Shown here piece after piece: positions 45,032 to 56,870 of a DNA stretch of 64,000 nucleotides. Source of the DNA: Dryas octopetala. Lineage: Eukaryota; Streptophyta; Magnoliopsida; Rosales; Rosaceae. A model generated the notes under the pieces. It saw only the letters and a program-made list of their open reading frames with translations. It searched no databases and had not been told where the DNA came from. Where the stretch lies: the NCBI GenBank assembly GCA_963921425.1, contig OY992833.1, positions 7,847,228 to 7,911,227 on the forward strand, given 5' to 3'. Positions within the stretch are counted from its first letter, which is position 1. Each line of letters begins with the position of its first letter. The position numbers and the translations under genes were made by a program.

Positions 45032-47895
45032 GTATTCCATGTAATCAATGACAATACAGACACAGAGCAGGATGATGTATTCAGGGAGGAAGATAATAAC
45101 GATTATAATAGAGCAGATGCTGATAACTATGAGAAGTTGTTACGTGAAGCTGAACGTGAACTTTACCCTGGTTGTACTGATTTTACAGTGCTAACGTTTG
45201 TTGTGGAGGTGATTCACTGCAAGGTTGATAATCTTTGGACTAACAAGTCAGTAGATATGATGCTTAAGATCGTGAAGCGATTGTGTCCCAAACCAAATAG
45301 TATACCTGAATCATACTATGACTGCAAAAAGATGTTGAAAAGTTTGGGGTTGGGGTATGAAAATATTCATGCATGCAAAAATGACTGTATGTTGTTTTAT
45401 AAGGAGCACTCGGGAAAAGATAAGTGTCCAGAGTGTAACGAGTCAAGGTTTGTAGATAGTGATCATACACAGAAAAAAAAGGGTTCCCAAGAAAGTGTTG
45501 CGCTATTTTCCATTGAAACCGAGGTTACAAAGGTTGTTTATGTCTAGACATACAGCTGGTGATATGAGGTGGCATAAGGATAAACGGGTTGACGAAGAGG
45601 GTGTAATGAGGCATCCGGCAGACTCTCTTGCTTGGAAAGATTTTGATAGTAAGTATCCTGATTTTGCCCAAGACCCTCGAAATGTCAGATTAGGTCTTGC
45701 AACTGACAGGTTCAATCCTTTTGGGAATATGAGCAACTCTTACAGTATGTGGCCTGTTGTGTTGGTACCATATAATCTACCCCCGTGGAAGTGCATGAAG
45801 AAACCGTACTCGATATTGGCATTGTTAATTCCTGGTCCACAAGCACCAGGAAAGGAGCTTGATGTGTATTTGCGGCCGTTAATTGATGAGCTTAAGGAAC
45901 TGTGGGAGATTTGTGTGCTAACATACGATAAGATTGCAGAATCAGTATTTAACATGCGTGCAGTTGTAATATGGACAATCAATGATTTTCCAGCTTATGG
46001 AAATTTGTCGGGTTGGAGCACGAAAGGTTATTTAGCTTGCCCAGTATGTAATGAGGATACGTCTTCTTCCAGGATCAGGAGTAAGATATTTATAACGGAA
46101 ATAATTTTAGTAAGCCTCAAGCAGAGTATGTGTTCACACCAACTGAGCGTAAAGCTTTTTGTGAATTTTTAAAATCAGTTAAGTTTCCAGATGGGTATGC
46201 TGCTAATATATCACGAAGAGTGAATTTGATTGACGGGAAGGTATCAGGGTTGAAAAGTCATGACTGTCATGTATTGCTGCAACGACTTTTGCCAGTGGGA
46301 ATAAGAAAACACTTGAAAAAGTCAATATGCGGTCCTCTTGTAGAGTTGTCCAATTTCTTCCAACAGATATGTGCAAAGACGTTGAAAGTTGCAGATCTAG
46401 ATAGGTTGGAAGATAATATTGTGTTAATTTTGTGCAAACTGGAGAAAATATTTCCACCAGCATTCTTTGACATCATGGTCCACTTAGCGGTACACTTACC
46501 ACGCGAGGCTAAATTGGCCGGACCCGTGGGATATCGGTGGATGTATCCTATTGAAAGGTAAAACACATTCTCTTAACTTTTTAAATCAATTAAAGATTTT
46601 TTCCATCCCCATATATAAAATTTTTTCATAATTTTCAGGTTGTTGGGAACCTACAAAAAATATGTTCGTAATAAAGCTCGGCCTGAAGGATCAATTGCAG
46701 AGGCATATATTGCAAATGAATCATTAACATTTTGTGCAATGTATCTTCGTACTGTTGAGACAACCTTCACTCGACCAGAACGAAACGATGATGGAGGTGA
46801 TCATGATGCAAAGCTTTCCGTCTTCTCCCAAAAGGCAAAGCCATTTGGAGGTTTCAAAATGCTTGAAATGTCGTTGCATGAAAAAGAAGTTATATATTGG
46901 TATATAATAAATAATTGTGACGAGACTGCATTATTTAGAGAGTAAGTTATGTCAAATAGATTTTTTTTATTTTTTTTGGTAATGCATGTATTCTAACTCT
47001 TTAAATGTTTTCATGTAGTGAGCACTATCAAATGTTAGAACATGAGAGTCTAGACAACTTAGAACAAAGACATATGAAGCTGTTTCCTGAGTGGTTTAAG
47101 AATCGTGTTACAACATTATATAATGAGGGGTCTCTATTGGTCAATGAAGAGTTGTATGCATTAGCACGAGGTCCAGATTCACGATGTGTCGAATATCCAA
47201 AGTGTATTGTGAATGGAATTAGATGGTCGGCAAAGCAGTATGAAAGGATACGCACGACCCAAAATAGTGGGGTAAGGACACCTGGGTCGCATGGTGGTGA
47301 AGATTGTAATTATTATGGACATTTGGTAAGTGTTTTAAAAGTGCAATTCATAAAATATAATGTCATTCTTTTCAAGTGTGAGTGGTACAACACAGATGCT
47401 AAGAGGAAACGAATTATTCAAGATTATCATCTCACGTCTGTAAATGTAAATAGTCGGTGGTATACAAACGATCCTTATGTCCTAGCAACCCAAGCAAATC
47501 AAGTGTTTTATGTAGACGATCCAGTGTTGGGCCCTGGATGGAAAGTTGTTCAGAGGATTGAACATAGACACTTGTGGGATGTGCCCGAGAAAGAGGATGA
47601 TGATGCTAGTGATGAGCTTGATAACGACGATGATGAGCTTGGTTACGATTTCAATGATCACGAAGCTCGTGATGATAATTATGATGATGACGATGACGAC
47701 GACGACAATTCTGGTGCATTTTTGTGTAGACATGATGCTGACCATGAAACTATTGATGCAAATTTGGTTGATGCGGAAATTAGCAAATCTAATGATGTTG
47801 ATGACTTCATTAATGATGATATAGAAGAGGATGAAATACAATCCGGAGATGAGGATGAGAATGTTAATGTTGACTCATTTAGTGATTTAGAATAA

Positions 47896-49059
47896 AAAAT
47901 TGGTAAGGTCCCCTAAATTAAAGTCATTATATGTTTATTTCAAAGTTCTAATTTTATTTGGTTTTTTTCTTTTGCTTTCGATTGCTAGATTTTGGAAAAA
48001 TCATATATGATATTAACTTCAAAATAAGCCTCTACAACTTCTAAATGTCTTGTTCCAGGAGATCTTATAAAATTATGCCAATAAAATTACTCTCTTATAT
48101 ATTAGATACAGACCCTCTTTAGTTTGTTTACATTACTCTCATTTTTTTGGTGATTTATGTTTTCATTTATTTTAAAATATTTTATTACCATAATTGTTTT
48201 TATTTTATTTGGAATTGGAGAGATATAAGAGATAGTAAGGCTGTTTGGTTTCTGTCAACAAATTTTGTGGCTATTCTGTAGCTAAACGAGGTATATGACA
48301 AAATGGTATTTTCTTTTGATACCAGAGTTCGTCTTAGAAAGCAATAGTATAGTATGATGCTTAATTTTGGTTGATTGTGAATTCATTTTTTTACCTCAAA
48401 TTATTTTAAGAGGAACTATTACTTTGTAATTGATTGAACAATATTCTCTTATTGAATTTTTCTTATGCAGGCAATGCTTGGAAAGAACAAACTACCAACA
48501 GCATAAGTGAGCAACAAGATTGTCACACTGTCATGTTGTGAAATTTGGAAAACGGCTAAAAAACAAAGGAGATGTGCCAATTTTTAGGCCAAATTCACAA
48601 TAGGACTAAAAGAAAATTATGTGTTGCCGCCATTCTGGAAGATGTGTACCATTCTGTTACATGTGTTGTTAGACATGTAGTTGCAACACTTTTGTAAAGC
48701 TCTGTTATACATTTTCCTTCTTCTTTGATGTACTATGTAATTATTTTGGGACCATATTATGAAATTTGGTTTAATTTACTTCTGTTTACTTTTACTTAAA
48801 TGATAATCAAATAAGTGAAATGTACAATAAAAATCTTTAAGACAGGCTATCTTATTTTTAATAGCATTTCTAAAATATTTATATCATTTTATTTTTTGTC
48901 AATCAATACAAAAATTAATTAAGTCACAATAAAATACTTGAATTGCACTCAAACTCGTTTAGCAATAGCCTAGGGTGCGAAGGGTCGGAGGTTTGAGTTG
49001 TAAAGTTCTTATATTTTATCAATAGCTAATCCTACGATCCTTGCCTATCTAGAGTAGTC
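47896..49059 (+). other. 3' region of the CACTA-2 transposase gene
   Basis: AT-rich. A TTATGCAG|GCAATGCTTGGAAAG junction near 48471 suggests a last exon or a spliced 3' UTR. From about 48850 it passes into sequence leading to the subterminal repeats. Confidence 0.4.
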
Positions 49060-49816
49060 ATTGCCAAAGGCCCAAAATGTATAGGCAATTGTACTTATAT
49101 TTAAAAGTTTATTATCTATATATACTCATATGCAATGCCAATAACGGTTTATACTTATTTTATATTATTATAGTGCCAAAAATCCCCTACATATGAATTG
49201 GCAACCACTTGAAAAATATTACGCAACGATCTTGTTGTAGCAAAACTTTGTGCTTTTTTTCCAAGTACTAATAGGCAACACGCTATTTAATTCCTTGCCA
49301 ATCCCCATAGTATGCAATGACCATGTCGTTGCTTATTGTGCTGAAGTCATTGCCTTTTTTCTGTTTAACATTGCGTAATGTTTGTTGCCTATTATAGAGT
49401 AGTCGTTGCCCAAATGTATAGACAACAAATCCAATTTGTTGCCTAAACCCTTGAACATTCATTGCCTATACACATAGCCAACGACAAAACTAGTCGTTGC
49501 CTATTTTATATTCATTATAGCGCCAAAATTTCCCGCCAAATGAATAGGCAACCACTTAAAAGTAATAGGCAACGAACACATCGTTGTAAAATTTCCCGCC
49601 TCCTTCCCGCCAAATTATACGCAACCCCCTTTTTATTTCATTGCCTATTCTCATAATCCACAACCAAAACGTCGTTGCCTATGCTATGGAGATCGTTGCC
49701 TATTAATTATCCTACATCAAGTACACGATCGTTGCGTATGCAGAAAACGTCGTTGCCTATTCTCGTAATCAGCAACGAATTGAAAGGCGTTGCCTAATCC
49801 CGAATTTCTTGTAGTG
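49060..49816. repeat. Right subterminal repeats and TIR of CACTA-2
   Basis: More than fifteen copies of CGTTGCC or GGCAACG, often as TCGTTGCCTATT, ending in TTTCTTGTAGTG at 49805-49816. Confidence 0.9.
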
Positions 49817-50278
49817 CTTTATCCTAACACACACGCATCTATCCTTCGTCATCCTTATTGTAAACTATCAAAGTTTAACTAAGCTTCACTGTGTCACAAC
49901 TTCGATACTTAATCTCTAGGGAAATCTATAATTCTAATAACATTAATTTCCATAAAATTCCAACTTGATTTCCTCGAATGGGCTTCAAACGAAGTACTAA
50001 AACATTTAACCATGCGCTCTCAATTCCGCAGTTACTGATTATCAAAAGAAAATCTTCACGAGTACGACCCAAATTGTAATACTAGCATACACCAAACGTA
50101 ACACTCACGTTAACCGTATTAAATCTACCCCCATAAACTTACCATAGTCTACTTTGAGGTCGGCCACGTCGAGGAACCATATCTATACTAGCGGAGAAAA
50201 ACCTTTTTGTACACTGAAGGATGCACATGAGGTGCAGAATCTACAGGAAACTTAAAACCTAATGCTCTGATACCAAGT
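49817..50278 (-). other. Internal domain of element F, 5' portion with primer-binding site
   Basis: Starts with the second CTT copy of the CACTA-2 target site. On the minus strand, TTCCTCGACGTGGCCGACCT near 50165 resembles the gag start of element G (CCTCGACGACGTGGCCGACC). The primer-binding site TGGTATCAGAGCA lies at 50263-50275. No intact gene. Confidence 0.8.
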
Positions 50279-52562
50279 TGACAGGACCGCCCCCGGATTC
50301 CACCCTGAAACCTGGAGAGGCCCTGCGGGAATCCAAATTCAAGAAAAATCCTACCGAAAATTCGGCAGAACCTCCCTTGAAAATGGACTAACCCAAAAAT
50401 TTCTAAACCTGTTAAAAAGCACTTCTATACAACAACCACCTCTACCACAACCAAAATAGGGACTCAGACCCAACAATTTCACAGAAATCCAACTTAAACC
50501 TTAGGAGTTGTTATCAGAGCCACTAATCATTTACAATTCAAGGAAAGGAACTTCCACAAAATGGAAGTGATGCCTACAAGATCCGGGAGTGGAAAATGGA
50601 TGCTATGCCTCGACCTCCACCAACGCTACTACCTGGGGGACAATTTAAGACAAAACAAGAAAACGGTGAGATAGGCTCAGTGAGTGGACGGTTAAATGGA
50701 GATCAAAGATTAAATATCTTTTCAGAAAAACCCTTTTACACACGTTTTAACTTTAAAACCTTACGATGTCTTTTGAAATCCCCCAGTTTTAAAAACCATT
50801 TCCCAGTAAAATAATAAAATTTGAAGCTGAAAATCAAACTTTGAAAATTCCACGTTCTCAAACTGAAATTGATACTGTCAATCTATAAATAAATAACTTG
50901 AACTGAAAACTTTTTTCTCAAACATTCTCAATATACTGAAAAATTTATAAAACTGCTCAACTGAAACCGTCATACTTAAAAACCTTTTGTTGCCATAAAC
51001 TCATCACTTAAATACTTAACAGCTGAAAACACACACCAGTCAGTTACTCATAGAATCTGTCATACATGCGCAGAGCCGAGGATCTGTCATACGCATGCAG
51101 AGCCATAAATAATCTGTCATACATGCGCAGAGCCGAGAATCTGTCATACGCATGCAGAGCCACAAATTTCTGTCGTACGTGCACGCAGAGCGGCCCCCAA
51201 AGGGCGAAGCATCCCGACACACGGCCCAAAGCCTATATGTGCATCGTGATGGGTCCCAAAGACCTATTAAATCTGATAACCTGGAGGGTACTGCAAAGGT
51301 GGTTTGAAAACCATTTTTAATATTTCAATGCCACGCAAAATAATTTCTTAAAAATGAAAAGTCCCAATGAGATTCTCACACCTTTTGCTATCAACTCAAG
51401 GCTTTCTCAAAACTTTGAAATCAATTTCCTTTCTATAAATTCTTGTATAAATCACGTTTGAAATCGTATATCTCTATCGACTCTTAAAACCACATTTATT
51501 CGTCAATTTCGTATGAAAAATCATTTAATAAAACTTAAAGTAAGAACATTAGTCAAACTAACGGAAATGTAAACTTTGAAAATCATAATCACTTATAACA
51601 AATTCAACCCCAAATTATTTTAACTCAAATAAAACTCGGAATAAGCAAATAAATTCAATCATAAAGTAAATAAAAATGTTCTTAAAACAAAAGTCCACTC
51701 ACAGTGAGAATCCTAGCTCCGTTCCTCCGCCGAATCGTTTCGGGCTGCGGTCGTCTCGTCGAAAATAGGGATGAAAGGAGCTGATATTTGGCCGGAATTC
51801 CGACGGGTAGTGGTGGCGGGCTGGGCTTTCTTTGGCCTCGTTCTCGCGCGTGTAGGGGCTGGGCTGCAAGGGAAAGGCTGCTGGGGGCTCGCCGGTGGCC
51901 TGGGCAGGTCGGGTAGTGGCCGGAATTGGCCGAGCTGGGCTGAGCTGGTCGCGCACAGAAAAAGGGAGGAGAGAGAGAGAACTCGGGAAGAGAAAAAAAT
52001 AAGGAGAGAGAGTAGGCTGGGGGTGGTCGGCACCTGGGGGGGGTCTTGCTGGTGAAGCTGGGTCCGCGAGGTGGAGGTGGCTGTGGCAGCTGTGCGCAGG
52101 GCCGGTCGCGGGGGAGGGAAGACAGAGGGAGAGACTGCGGTGAGAGAGAATAAATAAAGGGAGAGAGAAGGTTCTAGAGAGAGAGAGAAAGCTCTAAAAA
52201 AAAATCTGATTTTTTTTAAACCCAATTTATCCATTTTACGAAATTGCCCCTCGCTTCAAACGCCCATATCTTTCAAACTGTAACTCGGATCGAAGCGTGC
52301 TACGTGTCTATGAAATCGTGGGATCGAAACCTATCTAACGGACCCGAAGTCAAAATCGAAATCTCATTTATTTTAAAAGTCAATTTTGGGTCAAACCCCA
52401 AATTAAAACAAAAATAAAGATTTAAATCAAACCCCTTTTTATTTTCAAAAAAATAAATCTCAAAATCCATAAAATGCAATTCAACATCTTTTAAAAACCT
52501 CTCAAAACCATAGTCAAATAAAAATTTAAATTTCCAGTGAAAATTTGGGTCGGGTTGTTACA
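50279..52562 (-). repeat. 5' LTR of element F (2284 bp)
   Basis: Pairs with 26218-28514 at about 99.7% by eye. Minisatellite at 51051-51187. The right flank AGTGG at 52563-52567 is the TSD. Confidence 0.95.
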
Positions 52563-53224
52563 AGTGGGTCCCACTGTTTCGTCTTCTCCTCACTGCTTCC
52601 TCAGCCTGCTTAACCTGCAAAAAACACAATTAAACACACTGCACCATATCCATGGTGCACCGGGTCATTCAAACAAATAACCCCTTGATAAGAAATCACA
52701 AGGCCTCAAAATACTTTTGTCAGTTATCTCAATTTACAATCCACAAAATATTCGCAATAAATCCAAGGCGTAACTAATTAATCTTCATAAGTCCAAAATT
52801 CTTCAATCACCTAATATTCCATCAATAATAATAATTATACTCTGACAAATTAATTGCCTAATCATCAACCATTAACCTCAACTTCAATTATTCACGTCCT
52901 AATTAATAACCTCAATGCATAGACACTATCATTTCCGTCCTCACGATTCAAGCCTAGACTTTACCAAGTCCTAGCAAACAATTGCAATACAAGCAACCAA
53001 GCAACCAAGCAACCAAACAACCATCTATTTAATTTCACACACTTCGTTTCTTGGAAATCCTCCAGCTTTATAACTACTTTCAAAAGTCTCGTCCTTCAAA
53101 ACCATTTTTAAATCCCCTCAATCGTAAATCAAACTCTGTACTGAATTTATCCTTGGAAGCTGATATCTCGAAACACTTATTCTTAAAACTCACATCATTC
53201 TCGTACCTGTACTGTAGACAATGT

Positions 53225-53480
53225 CCTGGCCATAATCCCGCACTTGGGCAGGCTCAAATTCTGGCCACAATCTCGTACGGAGGGGTCACCCCGCACGAGC
53301 AGGCTTGTATCCTGGCCACAATCTCGTGCGGAGGGTCACTCCACACGAGCAGGCTCGTATCCTGGCCATAATCTCGTGCGGAGGGTTACTCCACACGAGC
53401 AGGCTCGTATCCTGGCCACAATCTCATATGGAGGGGTCACTCCATACGAGCAGGCTCACATCCTGGCCACAATCCCGTGC
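53225..53480 (-). repeat. 51-bp minisatellite in solo LTR E
   Basis: Five units with CTGGCCACAATCTCGTACGG, GTCAC and CACGAGCAGGCT, more diverged between units than in solo LTR 2. Confidence 0.88.
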
Positions 53481-55263
53481 ATTTTACACAGGCAGGCTCG
53501 ACCGGTCAACACGTGCATTTACACAGCAGCCTTTAAATATTCTTTTCTAAATTCTCCTTATCAAACCCACTCATCAAAAGGAGGTGTCTCTCCTCAAATC
53601 ACAACGTCTTAAACAACATTGTATAAATAATCAATCATAACCAAAATCCACTCATTGTTTACTCCGAACTACCTCGAAACCTTTCCGAGATTGATTCCTA
53701 CTCACGACCCTTCACTTGTTTGTCACTCAAATCATACCAATACTTTCTCAATACTCGATTCGATCAAATCGGTATAATAATCGCCTAATCATCATTTATT
53801 TACTTCTACAATAAACATTTCTTTCCTAATTCAGCCATTATCCTCAGGACAAACTCTAAAATTCCAAATTAATTCCTTAACCTCAGATCCTCATAAATTC
53901 ATTCTCATGATCCAAATCCTACCCTTAGCCTTCCTAACATAAAGCAACAAACACATAAAACAGACCATTCAATAATAGTACTCAACATTAAAATCCGATA
54001 AGTATCATTCACAGTTCAACTACATAAAAGACCGAAATACCCTTCACAGTGCCATTACTCGGATACCAAATCCGGCAGCATAACGGCATCGGGGATGAGA
54101 TTTCCCTAGCCCGTGTACCTGTTAAGACCAGACAACCAACTTAAATATATACATAATTCACAATTGGTCGTTTAATCGTCCAAAACGGGCGGCCGCCACC
54201 ATACACGGTGGCTGCCCGGCTTATACAACACAGAAATTTCACAGAACTCACCAAACAACCTCCAAGGATCTCCTAGAAGTGCAATGTGGGCAAAAAGAGA
54301 CAAACGACCGCTGACCCGCCGCCACAAGTGGCGGAGGTAGTGGTGGCTGCGGCGGCACAATCTAAGAAACTGATTTTTCAACTAAAAATCAACCCAAATT
54401 CAACCTAGGCACTTCAATTGGATGAAAAACAACTCAGAAATCATTCAAGTAGGCTCAATTCAAGGCAAACCCGAAATGGGTACAAGCCCTAAAATTTCAA
54501 ATCTTTAGATTCTCAAAATTGACACGCAATAACAAGGGGGAAAGAAGGCCCATACCTCGAGGATCATTTTTGACAACTTGACCGACGGCCAAATCTCACC
54601 GGAAATGGCCGAAAACGGCGGCGGAAGCTGGCGGCCGACTTGGTGAGGCGAACAAGACCCAGTGGGTCTGGCCACCCAAATCTCGCCGGAACAGTCAGAT
54701 CGACGGCGAGGCTCAAATCGGGTCTAGGCTGGGTTTTGGGTTTTCGGGGCTTTTCTGGGTTGAACGGAGGCCAGGGGTAGAGAGAGGAGAGGGCGGCGAT
54801 GCTGGTGGGCCGAAAACCCAGCCCATCCGCCGCCGGACGCGCAGCCACGCGCCGGTGGCAGATCGGCGAGAGTGAGAGAGGGAGAGACACGCGGGAGAGG
54901 GAGAGGATCGGGGAGAGAGGAGAGAGAATGAGATAAAAATCTGGTTTTTGGTTTTTAAAACCCACTTTTGTAAAATTTACAAGTTTGCCCTTTACTTCAA
55001 ATGCCCGTAACTTTCAAACCATAACTCCGATTGACGCGTGCCGCGTGTCTACGAACTCGTGAACTCGAGACCTTTCCAACGTGCCCAAAGTCAAAGATGA
55101 AAGTCCATTAGTTTTAAAAGTCAAATTTTGGGTCAAGCCCAATTTAAAATAAAAATTAAAAATTAAACCAAAACCTTTTAAATTTCCAAATAAATTCCCA
55201 AAATCCTTAAAATAAATTCGCAAAATATTTAAAATAACTCCTTGAAAAATGCGGGGTCTTACA

Positions 55264-56417
55264 AGTTCGTAGACGCATAGCACGCGTCGTTTCGAGTTAC
55301 GGTTTGAAAGATACGGACATATGAATTGAGGGGCAATTTCGTAAAATGGACAAATTTGGTTTATAAATCAGATTTTTTTTTCTAGAAGATTCTCTCTCTC
55401 TAGAACATTCTCTCTCCCTCTATTTATCCTCTCTCCCCGCACCCTCTCTCCCGCACCCCCTCCCTGGCGCCCACAACCCAGCAGTCACCACCTTCGCCGT
55501 CGACCACCACTCGCCGGCCAGCCTCACCAGCGTGACCCCACCCCACTGCGCCAACCACCACCCCCCAGTCACCCCTTGCAGCCCAGCCCACTTGCTCGAG
55601 CGAACAAGGCCAGAGGAGGCCCATTTGCCACCGCCTGTAGTCGCCGGCCATTCTGGCCACCTGAGACCTCCGGCGAGCCTTTCCGACGCCGACCACCTTC
55701 CCCGACGCCTCCTCCAGCCAGCCCAGCTCCCACACGCGCGAAATCAGGGCCAGAGGAAGCCCAGCCCGCCGCCTCTGTCTCGCCGGACTGCGGCCAAACT
55801 CCGGCACTATCAACTTCGAATATAGGTGGGTTTTCTTCCCTTCTTAGTGGGCTTTCATTATTTTGTGGTTTAATTGTATGATTTTTGAGAATTTGAGAAG
55901 TTGAAAATTTGGGGGTTAGATTCCATTTCGGGATTGCTTGGGTTTTCAGATTGGGGGATTATTCTTGTTGAGTTGGTTGTTGATATTGGGTAGGTTGGAA
56001 GTGATTAGGGAAACCGAAAAGTGTTTCGGAACGTAATTGGAGACTAATTTTACGGTTTTGTTGTGCATTTTATAGGCGAGACGACCGTGGTACGTGACGA
56101 TCCGGCGGAGGATCGAAGCTAGGGCTATCACTGTGAGTGGACATTTGTTTTTAGAAGCATTTTATAAAATCTGTGAATTTAATTATTGATTATTTGAGTT
56201 TTGATTGAGATATAATGAATGTGGGTGAATTCTTGGTTTTCAAATGTATTTATGAAATTCCTTTGAATTAACTGTTGTTGATAAATCTTGATTTTGATGT
56301 GGGGTTTGGTGGACGGAGTTGAATTTCGGGTTTTCAAATACTCTCGTATATAAGTTTTAAAACATAATTTTATTTGATAGTTTGTTTAAATTTATGGACC
56401 TTTTTGGAAAGAACTCT
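55264..56417 (+). repeat. LTR C, middle segment
   Basis: Resumes LTR C after solo LTR E (AGTTC at 55264-55268). CT-rich leader 55380-55470. The segment 55826-56075 begins GTGGGTTTTC and ends TTTTATAG; it is absent from LTR A. Then come the GATCCGGCGGAGGATCG block and CACTGTGAGTGGAC. It ends with ACTCT (56413-56417), the target of element B. Confidence 0.9.
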
Positions 56418-56808
56418 TGTAACGACCCGACCCAAAAGTTGACTTTTAAAATGAATAGGCTTTCGATTTTGACTTTGGGTCTGTTGAATAGGTTTCGAGC
56501 CCACGAGTTCATAGACACGTACCACGCATCATTCTGAGTTACGGTTTGAAAGATATAGGCGTTTAAAGTGAGGGGCAATGTTGTAAATTTATAAAAGTGG
56601 GATTTAAATACCCAAAATCAGAAAATTTTTTCTGATTTCTCTTTCTCTCTCTAGAATCTTCTAAAAGCTTCTCCCTCTCCCTTTATTTTTCTCTCACCCG
56701 CACTCTCTCCCGGGGGGGTCTTCTCTCTCTCGCACCTCCCTCCGCGCGCACACCCTTCATCCCAGCCATCACCAGCCACCCCCACTCACCTTCCCTGGCC
56801 TTTCTCTT

Positions 56809-56870
<62 letters not shown>

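Larger units (their letters stand above)
36582..47895 (+). pseudogene. CACTA-2 TNP2-type transposase, interrupted and deleted
   Basis: ATG at 36582 (MERQWMFNPNRFTNEYEAG) opens the transposase-associated domain with CPCKEC and TWVHHGE. Element G interrupts it after 36904. It resumes at 45037 (HVINDNTDTEQDD) with TNP2 motifs KIVKRLCPKP, NIHACKNDC and CPECNESR. A reading-frame shift falls in an A8 run near 45472. The next frame runs RWHKDKRVDEEGVMRHPADS to NDFPAYGNLSG and ACPVC. Then about 120 codons are missing near 46070-46120: compared with CACTA-1, the GHRRFLP to HNLDVMHVEKN core is gone. DUF4218 (46130-46561), a following exon (46640-46941) and a DUF4216 exon (47019-47895) ending in an Asp-rich tail remain, with GT-AG introns. 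It is closely related to but clearly distinct from the CACTA-1 protein, and inactive. Confidence 0.85.
29711..49816 (+). mobile_element. CACTA-2 (En/Spm DNA transposon), complete ends, TSD CTT
   Basis: TIRs CACTACAAGAAA at 29711 and its inverse ending at 49816, flanked by CTT at 29708-29710 and 49817-49819. Subterminal regions of about 800 bp on the left and 750 bp on the right are full of CGTTGCC/GGCAACG motifs. Inside are a TNP2-type gene (+), a divergent Transposase_24-like gene (-) and a captured PRP19-like fragment. Without element G (8127 bp) and the extra TSD copy it is about 12.0 kb. The transposase gene has an internal deletion, so it is non-autonomous at present. Confidence 0.93.
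26218..52562 (-). mobile_element. LTR element F, non-autonomous, split by CACTA-2 (TSD AGTGG)
   Basis: Both LTRs (26218-28514 and 50279-52562) are flanked by AGTGG at 26213-26217 and 52563-52567. Reading on the minus strand, the order is 5' LTR (right), primer-binding site at 50263-50275, a short internal domain, polypurine tract, and 3' LTR (left). The internal domain totals about 1.66 kb (49817-50278 plus 28515-29710) and contains only a gag-start-like and a gag-end-like remnant. The LTRs differ by roughly seven substitutions and two short indels over about 2.28 kb (about 0.3%). With usual plant rates this suggests an age on the order of 0.1-0.25 million years. It is broken as a gene-carrying element and was probably always dependent on a partner. 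Confidence 0.92.
26017..55263 (-). mobile_element. Solo LTR E, split by element F (TSD AGTTC)
   Basis: The segments of this minus-strand LTR are 26017-26217 and 52563-55263. The ends are TGTAACGCCCC on the left and CGGGGTCTTACA on the right. AGTTC flanks both sides (26012-26016, 55264-55268). Element F sits inside it with TSD AGTGG. Without F it is about 2.9 kb, including one TSD copy. It has no internal domain of its own and belongs with solo LTRs 1 and 3. The 70-bp block is at about 54060-54130. Confidence 0.9.

Noticed and set aside
44828-45547. Open frame running from the 3' LTR of G into the transposase
   Set aside because: Chance continuation across the insertion border; the LTR part is non-coding and the transposase part belongs to the CACTA-2 gene.
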